Part shown: piece after piece, positions 16,398 to 23,966 of the stretch | Numbering within the stretch: the stretch's first letter is position 1 | Layout: every line of letters starts with the position of its first letter | From: Sporosarcina sp. P2 | Lineage (GTDB): Bacteria; Bacillota; Bacilli; Bacillales_A; Planococcaceae | DNA: 64,000 nt | Direction of reading: 5' to 3' | Assembly (NCBI RefSeq): GCF_002743255.1 | Contig: NZ_PDYY01000002.1 | Coordinates: forward strand, 247,432-311,431 | The notes under the pieces: generated by a model | What the model was told of the DNA's origin: nothing | The model's input: only the letters and a program-made list of their open reading frames with translations | Databases searched by the model: none | Made by a program: the position numbers and the translations under genes

Positions 16398-17711
16398 TTA
16401 TATATGTCCATCAGGAAAAGCCCCGTAAAAATCAATGGTACTTTTTATATTTGGTATTTCTTCTAGCAATTCGAAAGCTCTCTCAACAGCATCCTCAGGT
16501 AAAGCATTATAAAAATGCTGCCCTAAGTGTCCTTTTTCTTCATTTAATGTTGAAAGCAATATAACAAGGTCCTGATATTTCTTTTCTACTCTAGGTAAAG
16601 CATTTTTATATGCCCATTGGATTGCTTGACTATATTTAAAATTAGCTGTAGATGAATCCAATTCTAAATGATTAGACTGATTTACCCTTTGGTAAAAAAC
16701 ATTTCTTTCATCCTCACTTAAATAATCAGCTACTTTATTTAAAGCACTGGCTTTTTTTATTTTTAATTTATTCTCATTATCCTCATATTTTCTTATGTTC
16801 TCAATCTCAATAGTTACTTTCTGAGCTTGTTCTTCTGTTACACCGTAACCTAAGTACTCTATTGCCTTTCTTACAAAGTTATCTGTCCTATACATATAAA
16901 ATTTCTGTTGGGTTTTATTTAGAAACTCCTGAATTAGTTGAGGATGAGGTCTTTTAATTTTACCTCCATGTATCTCCCACCAATCCTCTTTCCTATCCTC
17001 AGTAATATAAATTATAGGTTTTGGATTTTCCTCAGTTTTTGCTTTGTCAATCAACTGATTCCATACTATTAAATCACCATATAACTGCTGATACCTAAAA
17101 TCACCATAGGTTCTATAGACTTGTTTATCATCAGTTTTGTCTTTAAATCCCGGAGGAATATTATGTTGGTATCTTTCTTTCCCCTCTTTCTCAATAGCAT
17201 TAATTTTTTCTTGAGAGTATGGTTCACCAACAATTCCATCAAGCAAATCCAATAAATCCTGTTGAATAGTATTAGAGTTTGGCAATTCCCCAATTTCTCC
17301 CTCTATCATTTCTTGGAGTTTCTTATTTGATTGTTCCATGTCATCAATAAAAAACTCGTATTTTTCTGTCATTATGTAAGGATGTTTACTTTTTACTTTA
17401 CCTAAAGTCTTTTTAGCTTCCTCTTTTAGTTTCCTTAAATCTTTTTCTAATAAATCATAGCCCTCCTTTTGTTTGTACATATTGTCCTCATAATTAAAAA
17501 AGTATTCTAGGGCTACTTGATGAGGAATCCATAACCTTTCATTTACTTTTAATTTCTTTAATATATCTAATAAGCTCTTAGTAGACTCCTTAGATGTATA
17601 TTTGTAAAAGTTTATCAATATATTTGTATCAACTACAATGATTGCTTTTTCCCATAAATCTTTAAATTCTTCTTCTGTATAACCAATAAATCCTTTAAAT
17701 TGCTCTAACAA
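16398..17711 (-). CDS. PIN-like ribonuclease-domain protein (PIN_8/DUF4935 type)
   Basis: A 437-aa protein. The N-terminal PIN-like domain shows IIVVDTNILINFY (Asp28), PHQVALEYFF (Glu68), GDLIVWNQLI (Asp212) and IIYITEDRKEDWW (Asp238, Asp242), the expected acidic quartet. A helical insertion (about 75-205) and a helical C-terminal region (about 280-437, with YLSEDERNVFYQRV) follow. Long PIN-like proteins of this kind are found in bacterial conflict systems. It is co-transcribed with the RES gene, and the two form a compact island between leader RNA copy 1 and the exonuclease gene. The RNA target is unknown. Confidence 0.65.
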   Translation of the reverse strand: MLEQFKGFIGYTEEEFKDLWEKAIIVVDTNILINFYKYTSKESTKSLLDILKKLKVNERLWIPHQVALEYFFNYEDNMYKQKEGYDLLEKDLRKLKEEAKKTLGKVKSKHPYIMTEKYEFFIDDMEQSNKKLQEMIEGEIGELPNSNTIQQDLLDLLDGIVGEPYSQEKINAIEKEGKERYQHNIPPGFKDKTDDKQVYRTYGDFRYQQLYGDLIVWNQLIDKAKTEENPKPIIYITEDRKEDWWEIHGGKIKRPHPQLIQEFLNKTQQKFYMYRTDNFVRKAIEYLGYGVTEEQAQKVTIEIENIRKYEDNENKLKIKKASALNKVADYLSEDERNVFYQRVNQSNHLELDSSTANFKYSQAIQWAYKNALPRVEKKYQDLVILLSTLNEEKGHLGQHFYNALPEDAVERAFELLEEIPNIKSTIDFYGAFPDGHI

Positions 17712-18101
17712 AGATATTCACCCACTTATTTTACCATTTACATAATGATAACAGAAAAAGGAAGAGCTTTGACACCTCCCTTTAATTAATTCTTAGCTGT
17801 TTTCCATAACTACCTTTTAAGTGAAATGTAGAAAATGAGGACTTATATTTGTCATTCACACATTTAAACTTTACCTTTTGCATCTCATCATTTCCATTGT
17901 GTTGGAATGATGTTAGCTTAGGCCCTTGAAATTAATCACAGAGAGGACATTTTCCTTTAACACCATCCTAGTTTTGTTAGTAATATTGACCACAGCTTAA
18001 AAGCCTTGTAAAACCAGCGATGTAATGAGGATGTACTGTAATTATTCCATTATTGTAAGCATAGTCATGTAAATACCTCTCTCCACTATTTATTGGTCAA
18101 A
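17712..18101. other. Gap without a recognisable gene
   Basis: About 390 bases upstream of the PIN gene with stops in all frames. It must hold the promoter of the PIN-RES pair, but no strong -35/-10 pair stands out. It may be joint sequence between the island and the element backbone. Confidence 0.35.
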
Positions 18102-18135
18102 GAAAAAACACCGAAGGGAATAATCCACATCGGTG
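18102..18135 (-). terminator. Intrinsic terminator after the exonuclease gene
   Basis: CACCGA and TCGGTG pair on the minus strand, with extra pairing in the loop, and TTTTTT follows. It lies 25 bases after the stop of the PD-(D/E)XK gene. Confidence 0.75.
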
Positions 18136-18159
18136 ATACCTCTATCCTATTTTCATCTT

Positions 18160-18864
18160 TTAATAACTACTAAACTTTCGATAGCATTCAATTACAAACG
18201 GGCAATGCCTACAATGGCTAGAAGGTGTCGATAGGAATAAACCTTCCGCTTCTTCCGGTAGAATGTCTAAAATCTCACGTTTGGAATTAATTTCATTTGC
18301 TACCGCCAAAGCCCACTGTCTGGACCTTTCCATATCAGTCTGATTGAAAACGTGTTTGCTCGCTCTTCTAAATCGAAGAAAATACAAGTTGCCTTCAACC
18401 CGTGTTCTGTTCTTTAATTGGCCTACAGCCCACGCGTACAATCCTAATTGGTGATTATCATGAACATCGTATCTAACCCTGTTCGTCTTCCAGTCGACTA
18501 TTTTACTTGCATCTGGTGATACAAGATCAATATAGCCTTGTAACACCGGGGCTGAATCTGTATCAGAAAGGGAAAGTTGAAAATAAATCTCCGTTTCACC
18601 CATGTTCTCTTTAATCGGTGCATGACTAACCAAATCTGACATTTCATCCATGGTCACTTCTGGATGAAACTCGGCTTCAATCATCCCGTTTAAAACGGCT
18701 TCTGAATGAGACACTCCATTAATTTTATCCTCGATTGCTTTATGAACCCCTTTACCCAAAGCTAAAGGGTATGTGGTCGGTTCTTCGTATCCCGCGATGT
18801 ATTTCTTGAAGAATCGATAAGGACAGGTTGTATAAAGGTTTAAACGTGAAAAAGAGTAAATCAA
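18160..18864 (-). CDS. RecB/Cas4-like PD-(D/E)XK exonuclease
   Basis: About 234 aa from a TTG at 18864, preferred because GGAGAGG lies five bases upstream; an ATG at 18903 exists but falls in the terminator hairpin. Motifs: YTTCPYRFF with the first cysteine, LGKGVHKAIED (His), GYIDLVS and KIVDWKTNR (Asp and ExK equivalents) and QLGLYAWAV (the QxxxY motif). The C-terminal CRHCPFVIEC supplies the remaining cysteines of a likely 4Fe-4S cluster. It sits in one operon with SSB, a CHC2 zinc-finger protein and RecT, so it probably supplies the 5'-3' resection for RecT single-strand annealing. Confidence 0.85.
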   Translation of the reverse strand: MIYSFSRLNLYTTCPYRFFKKYIAGYEEPTTYPLALGKGVHKAIEDKINGVSHSEAVLNGMIEAEFHPEVTMDEMSDLVSHAPIKENMGETEIYFQLSLSDTDSAPVLQGYIDLVSPDASKIVDWKTNRVRYDVHDNHQLGLYAWAVGQLKNRTRVEGNLYFLRFRRASKHVFNQTDMERSRQWALAVANEINSKREILDILPEEAEGLFLSTPSSHCRHCPFVIECYRKFSSY

Positions 18865-18906
18865 TATGACCTCTCCATTCTTCTTTCTGTTTTCAAAAAA
18901 CAAAAA

Positions 18907-18928
18907 GGAGACCGGATACCCAATCTCC
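18907..18928 (-). terminator. Hairpin terminator between ssb and the exonuclease gene
   Basis: GGAGA..TCTCC hairpin on the minus strand (AAGGAGATTGGG / CCGGTCTCCTT) followed by TTTTGTTTTTTG. It would cut off the exonuclease gene unless read through. Confidence 0.65.
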
Positions 18929-18944
18929 TTCTACTAAATTTCCA

Positions 18945-19418
18945 TTAGAACGGCAAGTCATCATCGCTTACGGCAATAGGACCTCCACCCGTTTCGAATT
19001 GATTACCATTTTGATTTTGAGCGTTACTGTTGCCAGCGTATTGATTGGATTGTTTCTGATAGTTCCCCTGTCCTTGCTGTTGTTGAGCGCCTTGACCTTG
19101 TGGTTTTGGATCTAGAAACTGTACAAAGTCAGCGACCACCTCTGTAACGTAAACACGGTCTCCCTTGTCATTCTCGTAGTGTCGAGTATTAATACGACCA
19201 TTTACAGCCGCTTGACTACCTTTTCTAAGGAAGTTCGCTGCATTTTCAGCCGGCTTTCTCCATACTTGAATCATGATGAAATCAGCTTCATTTTCACCAT
19301 TGGCATTTTTAAAGGGACGGTTAATAGCAAGCGTAAAATTACAAACAGCTACACCATTTTGCGTGTATTTCAATTCAGGCTCTTTTGTTAAACGACCTAC
19401 TAGACTTACGTTATTCAT
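18945..19418 (-). CDS. ssb: Single-stranded DNA-binding protein
   Basis: A 157-aa SSB: OB fold from [19 protein letters not shown] through FVQFLDP (about residues 1-105), a Gln/Gly/Asn-rich linker, and the acidic tip DDDLPF that recruits SSB-interacting proteins. The length and tip are typical of Firmicutes SSB. It is encoded between RecT/CHC2 and the exonuclease and will coat the incoming transfer strand and assist RecT annealing. A perfect hairpin (19435-19455) precedes its ribosome site. Confidence 0.95.
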   Translation of the reverse strand: MNNVSLVGRLTKEPELKYTQNGVAVCNFTLAINRPFKNANGENEADFIMIQVWRKPAENAANFLRKGSQAAVNGRINTRHYENDKGDRVYVTEVVADFVQFLDPKPQGQGAQQQQGQGNYQKQSNQYAGNSNAQNQNGNQFETGGGPIAVSDDDLPF

Positions 19419-19434
19419 ATTGATCTCCTTTTCT

Positions 19435-19455
19435 CGTAACTGATTTTCAGTTACG
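19435..19455 (-). promoter_or_regulatory. Perfect hairpin just upstream of the ssb ribosome site
   Basis: CGTAACTG-AAAAT-CAGTTACG on the minus strand ends two bases before AAAAGGAGATCA, the ssb ribosome site. It has no T tract, so control of mRNA stability or translation is more likely than termination. Confidence 0.55.
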
Positions 19456-19490
19456 TCCCCATTTTTCCTCCGTAAAGGGTGACGGATATT

Positions 19491-20282
19491 TTAATTAGCG
19501 AAAGACATTTTGTCATTCACGATGGCTTGTTTTTTATGAGCACCTTTTATGGGTGTTTGCAGTTTATCCATTTCTAGCATGTGATAAAGAAAAACGACGT
19601 TGTACACGACTTTATCCATTCCAAAGTCATAGGTTGATAATGATGCTTTCCACGCCGCTCGCGCTATCTCAGTTCCTTCTTTAGCCCAGCCAGTACGTTC
19701 ATCTTCATCCTTCACGTATTCAGCCAACAGTCGATTGAACAACAAATAAATTTGCGTTTTATGACACGACTGAATGACATATTGAAGAAGTTCATTTTGA
19801 CGTGCTGCTTGATTTTCAATGTGAGCAATCACCATAAACAAGGCAAAGTGTTTTACAAGCCCTTCATGCTCATAATTTTTCCAATCCATTAAAACCGATT
19901 CTCGATTCTTTTTGAAGTCGTTATGGTCTTTTCGTTTGTATTCAGCCCATCCGATTAATCGAAGCTGACGTGCATTCAAACTTTCAGCAGGGTGTACAGG
20001 TTTCATCCTTTTACTAAAGTATTTTTCACGCACTTTGTTATAAGGAAGACCTGATAACTTTGCTTCAAAGTCTAAAACGCCTCCTGAAACGCCACAATAC
20101 CAACATTTATAGACTTGATCATGCGTATTTAAAGATAGATAAAACTTATTTCCTTTACCTGGCTTAGAATCCTCTTCGCAAAATGTACATTTGCAAAGCG
20201 TTTCCTTTTTACCGTGATATCGGGGATTGAACGTAAGTCCATATTCCTCAGCAACTTTTAGAATCTCTGGGAGCATAATCAA
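19491..20282 (-). CDS. CHC2 zinc-finger protein, primase-like N-terminal domain
   Basis: A 263-aa protein whose first 75 residues form a primase-type zinc finger: CKCTFCEEDSKPGKG, then FYLSLNTHDQVYKCWYCG and a conserved Gly/Phe end (GVLDFEAKLSG). The Toprim catalytic core of DnaG is absent; the remaining ~190 residues are helical and unfamiliar. It may recognise single-stranded DNA or act as a priming accessory for the element. It overlaps the end of the RecT gene by four bases, implying tight coupling. Confidence 0.75.
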   Translation of the reverse strand: MIMLPEILKVAEEYGLTFNPRYHGKKETLCKCTFCEEDSKPGKGNKFYLSLNTHDQVYKCWYCGVSGGVLDFEAKLSGLPYNKVREKYFSKRMKPVHPAESLNARQLRLIGWAEYKRKDHNDFKKNRESVLMDWKNYEHEGLVKHFALFMVIAHIENQAARQNELLQYVIQSCHKTQIYLLFNRLLAEYVKDEDERTGWAKEGTEIARAAWKASLSTYDFGMDKVVYNVVFLYHMLEMDKLQTPIKGAHKKQAIVNDKMSFAN

Positions 20283-21571
20283 GCACTCCTTTTATTTGCA
20301 TCTCTCAATTTCACGAAAAACGTAAATCCATTTTCAATACGTGTCTGCATTGCAAATTCGCTACCTTCGGAAAGGTGCTTTGTTGTCTCAACTGCTTCAT
20401 GACCTTGTGCAAACACCATTGATTGCTTATTATCCGCGATATTTCTCACATACATTTTTGCAAAAGATACGCCAGCTGGTGTTGTCCCCGGTTCATACTT
20501 TTCCATGATGAATGTATCAAGCGGTTCAGTAGGCTCGGAAGCCAGTTGATTTTCCTGTTGAATAGGCTCTTGAACAGATTCTGTTTGTTTTGATTCCGGT
20601 TCAGTTTGAACAGTTTGCTCATCCGTCTGAACATACGAAAACTTTTCAAGAAAATTAAATCCACTTTCATTTTTAATGACCAAAGACAACTCTTGCCCCG
20701 TTTGAACACGGCTTAGAGAGTCAATTGTTTCTTCCTTCTCTTTTACCAAAACAAGACTTACTTCATTGGTCGCTTTGTCCATTACGTTCAATTTTGCAAA
20801 CGGAACATTTTGTGGACTTACCCCTTTTTCAAAGCTTTGTAGGACGAATACCCCTTCAATACTGTTTTCCTTTGACTTTTGAACAGATGCTATAGGAGAA
20901 TGCTGATTCTCTCCAACTTCGCTTTGTTTTTGTGGGGCTCGATTAGACTGATTCGGAATGTCCGCATTGCCACTATTGCTATTAAAGCCTTCATCAATCG
21001 ACATTTCCTCACGAGTGTATAAACCACCTAATGGGAACTGACGACGAAGGACGAAGACTTCAGCTATTTTCTGGATCATAGCAGAGGGCATTTTATCCCA
21101 AACATTTTTATTTTTATACTTCGAGTTAAGTTCACCTGAATTTGCATGAAAGTATTCCAGAAAATCCACGAAGACGGCAACCGGTCTAAAACGTTTATGA
21201 TGCATGACTGCATAAGCACCAAGTATAGGACCACGTTTCTGACCGAACTCATGCCGTACACTTCCCTCCGAAGGGATGAACTCGAATGTATCTCCTTCTC
21301 TAACCACGTTTGCGTTAGGAGGCCCTACATAACCTTCTTGCGTAGTAGCAACACGGAGCAACCCATCGCGAGTAGTAATGAAAGATGTATTTGGGCCGTT
21401 CTTCGTTTCGTAACGTTGAAAAACGATGTCGCCAAGCAAAGGATTCAAGCCGAATGTTTCACACACTTCGATGAAATGGTTCGCCTCTTCCTGAGTTCCA
21501 TTTGCTGGCTGAACAAACCTATTCCAAATCAACGACTTTTGTTCGTTTGTAAACGTTAATACTTTTTCCAC
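20279..21571 (-). CDS. RecT/Bet-type single-strand annealing protein with duplicated C-terminal domain
   Basis: A 430-aa protein. Residues 1 to about 205 match the RecT/Bet annealase family (FGLNPLLGDIVFQRY, TTRDGLLRVATTQEGYVG, MPSAMIQKIAEVFVLRRQFP, then LYTREEM). Normal family members are about 260-300 aa. Here a linker rich in Gln/Glu separates two related ~75-residue repeats (first FVLQSFEKGVSPQNVPFAKL, second FIMEKYEPGTTPAGVSFAKM), each predicted beta-rich and possibly OB-like. The start is a GTG/ATG-region codon at 21571 with AAAAGGAGATGG upstream. Two leader terminators lie upstream. Role: annealing and recombination of transferred DNA with the exonuclease and SSB encoded downstream. 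Confidence 0.88.
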   Translation of the reverse strand: MEKVLTFTNEQKSLIWNRFVQPANGTQEEANHFIEVCETFGLNPLLGDIVFQRYETKNGPNTSFITTRDGLLRVATTQEGYVGPPNANVVREGDTFEFIPSEGSVRHEFGQKRGPILGAYAVMHHKRFRPVAVFVDFLEYFHANSGELNSKYKNKNVWDKMPSAMIQKIAEVFVLRRQFPLGGLYTREEMSIDEGFNSNSGNADIPNQSNRAPQKQSEVGENQHSPIASVQKSKENSIEGVFVLQSFEKGVSPQNVPFAKLNVMDKATNEVSLVLVKEKEETIDSLSRVQTGQELSLVIKNESGFNFLEKFSYVQTDEQTVQTEPESKQTESVQEPIQQENQLASEPTEPLDTFIMEKYEPGTTPAGVSFAKMYVRNIADNKQSMVFAQGHEAVETTKHLSEGSEFAMQTRIENGFTFFVKLRDANKRSA

Positions 21572-21603
21572 TTAAACCATCTCCTTTTGTATTTTTAATA
21601 AAT

Positions 21604-21645
21604 AAAAAAAGTCGACTTCACCCTTAAGGGATCAATCGACTTTTA
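21604..21645 (-). terminator. Leader terminator directly upstream of recT
   Basis: GTCGATTGATCCC-TTAA-GGGTGAAGTCGAC followed by T7 on the minus strand. The stem is closely similar to the terminators of leader copies 1 and 2 (GTCGATTGAATCC.., GCCGATTAATCCC..). It starts two bases inside the stop codon of the 16-aa leader ORF. Confidence 0.85.
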
Positions 21646-21693
21646 TGTAACCCACCGCGCCAGAAAACGAAAGATATTTAGTTCTCTTGTCAT
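21643..21693 (-). CDS. 16-aa leader peptide ending on the recT leader terminator
   Basis: Behind AAAGGAGTGCTGCA there is a two-codon ORF (ATGAAATGA). Its stop overlaps the ATG at 21693 of a second ORF encoding MTRELNIFRFLARWVT. The TAA of the second ORF lies at the base of the terminator hairpin. This is the layout of translational attenuators in which ribosome position decides whether the terminator forms. Confidence 0.5.
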   Translation of the reverse strand: MTRELNIFRFLARWVT

Positions 21694-21726
21694 TTCATTG
21701 CAGCACTCCTTTCGAATTTTTGAAAT

Positions 21727-21968
21727 AAAAAAAGCCGATGTCACCCATAGTGGGATTAATCGGCTTTTAATATATATATCACGCAAATAATGCGTAAGCA
21801 TCTAGTGTGCATACAGCAATCTTGGGACGTAATACGTCTGCCTAAATTTTCTCAAAGAGAATGAAAATACAAAGGCTAAACATTTGTGCCGAATCTCCTT
21901 TAATGAAAATTAAAAGGTATTACGACTTTCACCTGGAAAAATGGTGACGTGAAAACTAATGAAATATG
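21727..21968 (-). ncRNA. Structured leader RNA, copy 2
   Basis: Same order of elements as 14875-15116 and clearly homologous. Hairpins, minus strand 5' to 3': CACC-ATTTTTCCA-GGTG (CATC/GATG in copy 1), CCTTT..AAAGG holding the ribosome site, a 13-codon ORF, TTCTC-TTT-GAGAA, GACGT-ATT-ACGTC (GATGT/ACGTC in copy 1), ACGCA/TGCGT, and a terminator GCCGATTAATCCC..GGGTGACATCGGC with T7. Paired bases change together while loops drift, good evidence for conserved RNA structure. It lies upstream of the recT operon. Confidence 0.75.
21842..21883 (-). CDS. 13-aa leader peptide in leader RNA copy 2
   Basis: ATG at 21883 behind TTAAAGGAGATTCGGCACAA; it encodes MFSLCIFILFEKI and stops at TAG. Position, ribosome site and flanking bases match the 12-aa ORF of copy 1. 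The residues differ except for the FEK before the last residue. Confidence 0.5.
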   Translation of the reverse strand: MFSLCIFILFEKI

Positions 21969-21973
21969 TATAT

Positions 21974-22002
21974 ATTATATCCAATTCAAAAATAGATAGC
22001 AA
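21974..22002 (-). promoter_or_regulatory. Sigma-A promoter of leader RNA copy 2 and the recT operon
   Basis: TTGCTA (22002-21997) and TATAAT (21979-21974) with a 17-base spacer on the minus strand; the transcript would begin at about 21966. The recT-CHC2-ssb-exonuclease group can therefore be expressed separately from the long transfer operon. Confidence 0.7.
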
Positions 22003-22136
22003 ATGGATTGGATACTTAGTATAAACATTCTGATTAACATAGCAAAGCTGATGTTTAAAAAACTGAATTGAAGCAAAATGAATTAATTTGGCAATCTTAA
22101 TTTTACAAGTTTTTTGCTGCATTATGATTATAGAAT

Positions 22137-23945
22137 TTATCTGTAAGTTGATTTATCGCTTGGCAATGGCTTGTTTCCCGGAATAATTACTACCACAATA
22201 TTATCGGGGTATGTGTTTTTCAATTCATATAATGGTTCTATATGATCTAAATACACCAATTCTCTAAGATCATTAACTGGTTTATCTTTTTCATTTAAAT
22301 CTAATAAAACGAAAACTCCTAATTGATCATATGAGTATACGTATGAATGAACTTGCTCCAGGTATTTATCACGTATACTGGCTTCAGTGATTTTTTGTTT
22401 TGTCTTTTTTAATTCGATTGGAAATGTATAATTATTGATTTTATAAACAATATCAATTCTGCCTCCGTCTGCAAAATTAATCTCTTCCTCCGATGAACCA
22501 TATGCAATTCCTGAGTATTGAAAATGCTTAAATAAACTATCTTGAAGATCTTTTTCAGAAGCCGTAGCTCCTTTACCTTTATGCTTTTCGGTATACAAAA
22601 AGTTAAACACTTCATCTCTTTTATTTCTAACAGTTAATATTAGGTACCTTATTATCTGCTCCATTATTTGCATAAAGATATGAAGCTTTTCACTACTATA
22701 GTTCGGAACTTCTTTCTTAATAGAGCTATACAAACTATTAAAAATTTCTTCTCCTATTTGAAAACCCGTAATAAATTCGTAGTTACTTCCATGACTAGCC
22801 ATTGTATATTCTGCTATCACTTCCAAAACATGATCTAAGTCTTGGATATCATGGGTTGTCTTAAACCTTTTCACTAATTCAGCAACATTCCCTCCCCGAG
22901 TAACACTGTCTATTTTCACACAAGCTTCAATAATTGAATCATCGTCCTTTTTTTTTTCTTCTTTTTTTATTATTTCTAAAAGGTAGCTTAAAAAATTGCT
23001 TAATGATTTATCATCAGAATAACTGGAAATTATAGTGTTTATTCTTATCTCATAATATGAAAAGTTTTTAAAATATAACTTTTTGAGTATATTTTCATTA
23101 ACTTGCGATTGCAATCTAGAAAGTAAAGTTTGTTGGAATCCACTGCCAGAAAGAGAGACATTCAAAAGCTCGTAGTGGTATTCTGATAACTTCTTAAATT
23201 CAATGAAAAAGTCTATCCACAGATTGTGATTATTTGTTGATTCATATATACTTTTCAAGTTGTAAAAAACCTTGTTTAACTTATATTCAATAGCGAGCAG
23301 GTTTTGATTATAGTGATATGCAGATCTAACAGATAGAAGATTAAATATAATTTCAAAGGAATCATCCATTTCTTTTTCATTTGTTGTGAAAAAGGATTCA
23401 ATAAACTTACTAACATTATAAAAATAATCTGCGTCCGTTCTATTTTCGATTTGTGTTCTTGCATAGTTGAATAACGTAGAACTCCTATTTAACATATCAA
23501 TAAATTCTGCTTTATCATCAGAAGTATTACACTCCAAAAACTTCAATAAACCCAATCTGTAATAAGCCTCCGAAGAAACCTCAGGATTCTGATGTTCTAT
23601 ACAACTTTCTAACTTTTCACTTACGCCCTGATCATCGAAGAACATGGTTAAATATCTTAACGAAGTAATTAATACAAATGGATCTTCTTCATTTTCAATA
23701 TCTAATAACATGTCAAGAGTAGAGCCTCTTCTCACTTTATTGATAATGGTTAAAAAAACAAGCGCCTCAATAGTAAGGGTCTTTATATATGCATTATTTT
23801 CGTTTTCAAGAACTTTTCTAAAAAATCGCTTTAATTCTCTTTCTGAAATATGTTCAATATTATCCCGTTCAGTAATCCAATCTTCCATAAAAACAATTTT
23901 GTCAGGTACTTCTTTGTCGGAGAATTTTTCGTATAAAGTTCCCAT
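22137..23945 (-). CDS. Large helical protein with C-terminal PD-(D/E)XK nuclease domain (effector of the ABC system)
   Basis: A 602-aa protein. The first ~460 residues are almost entirely helical, with HEAT-like units near the start (EALVFLTIINKV, VLITSLRYLTMFF). The C-terminal domain has GRIDIVYKI and FPIELKKTK, giving Asp498, Glu511 and Lys513 of the D-x(n)-ExK nuclease pattern. It follows the SMC-like ATPase gene by 21 bases. In ABC-three-component and Lamassu-type systems an SMC-like ATPase controls a nuclease of this sort, so it is probably the toxic effector. Exact family not recognised. Confidence 0.7.
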   Translation of the reverse strand: MGTLYEKFSDKEVPDKIVFMEDWITERDNIEHISERELKRFFRKVLENENNAYIKTLTIEALVFLTIINKVRRGSTLDMLLDIENEEDPFVLITSLRYLTMFFDDQGVSEKLESCIEHQNPEVSSEAYYRLGLLKFLECNTSDDKAEFIDMLNRSSTLFNYARTQIENRTDADYFYNVSKFIESFFTTNEKEMDDSFEIIFNLLSVRSAYHYNQNLLAIEYKLNKVFYNLKSIYESTNNHNLWIDFFIEFKKLSEYHYELLNVSLSGSGFQQTLLSRLQSQVNENILKKLYFKNFSYYEIRINTIISSYSDDKSLSNFLSYLLEIIKKEEKKKDDDSIIEACVKIDSVTRGGNVAELVKRFKTTHDIQDLDHVLEVIAEYTMASHGSNYEFITGFQIGEEIFNSLYSSIKKEVPNYSSEKLHIFMQIMEQIIRYLILTVRNKRDEVFNFLYTEKHKGKGATASEKDLQDSLFKHFQYSGIAYGSSEEEINFADGGRIDIVYKINNYTFPIELKKTKQKITEASIRDKYLEQVHSYVYSYDQLGVFVLLDLNEKDKPVNDLRELVYLDHIEPLYELKNTYPDNIVVVIIPGNKPLPSDKSTYR

Positions 23946-23966
23946 CTATTTCACCCTATTTTAAAT

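Noticed and set aside
21910..22122. A 70-aa minus-strand frame upstream of leader RNA copy 2
   Set aside because: It runs through the promoter (TTGCTA-17-TATAAT) and the first hairpin of the leader and has no ribosome site.
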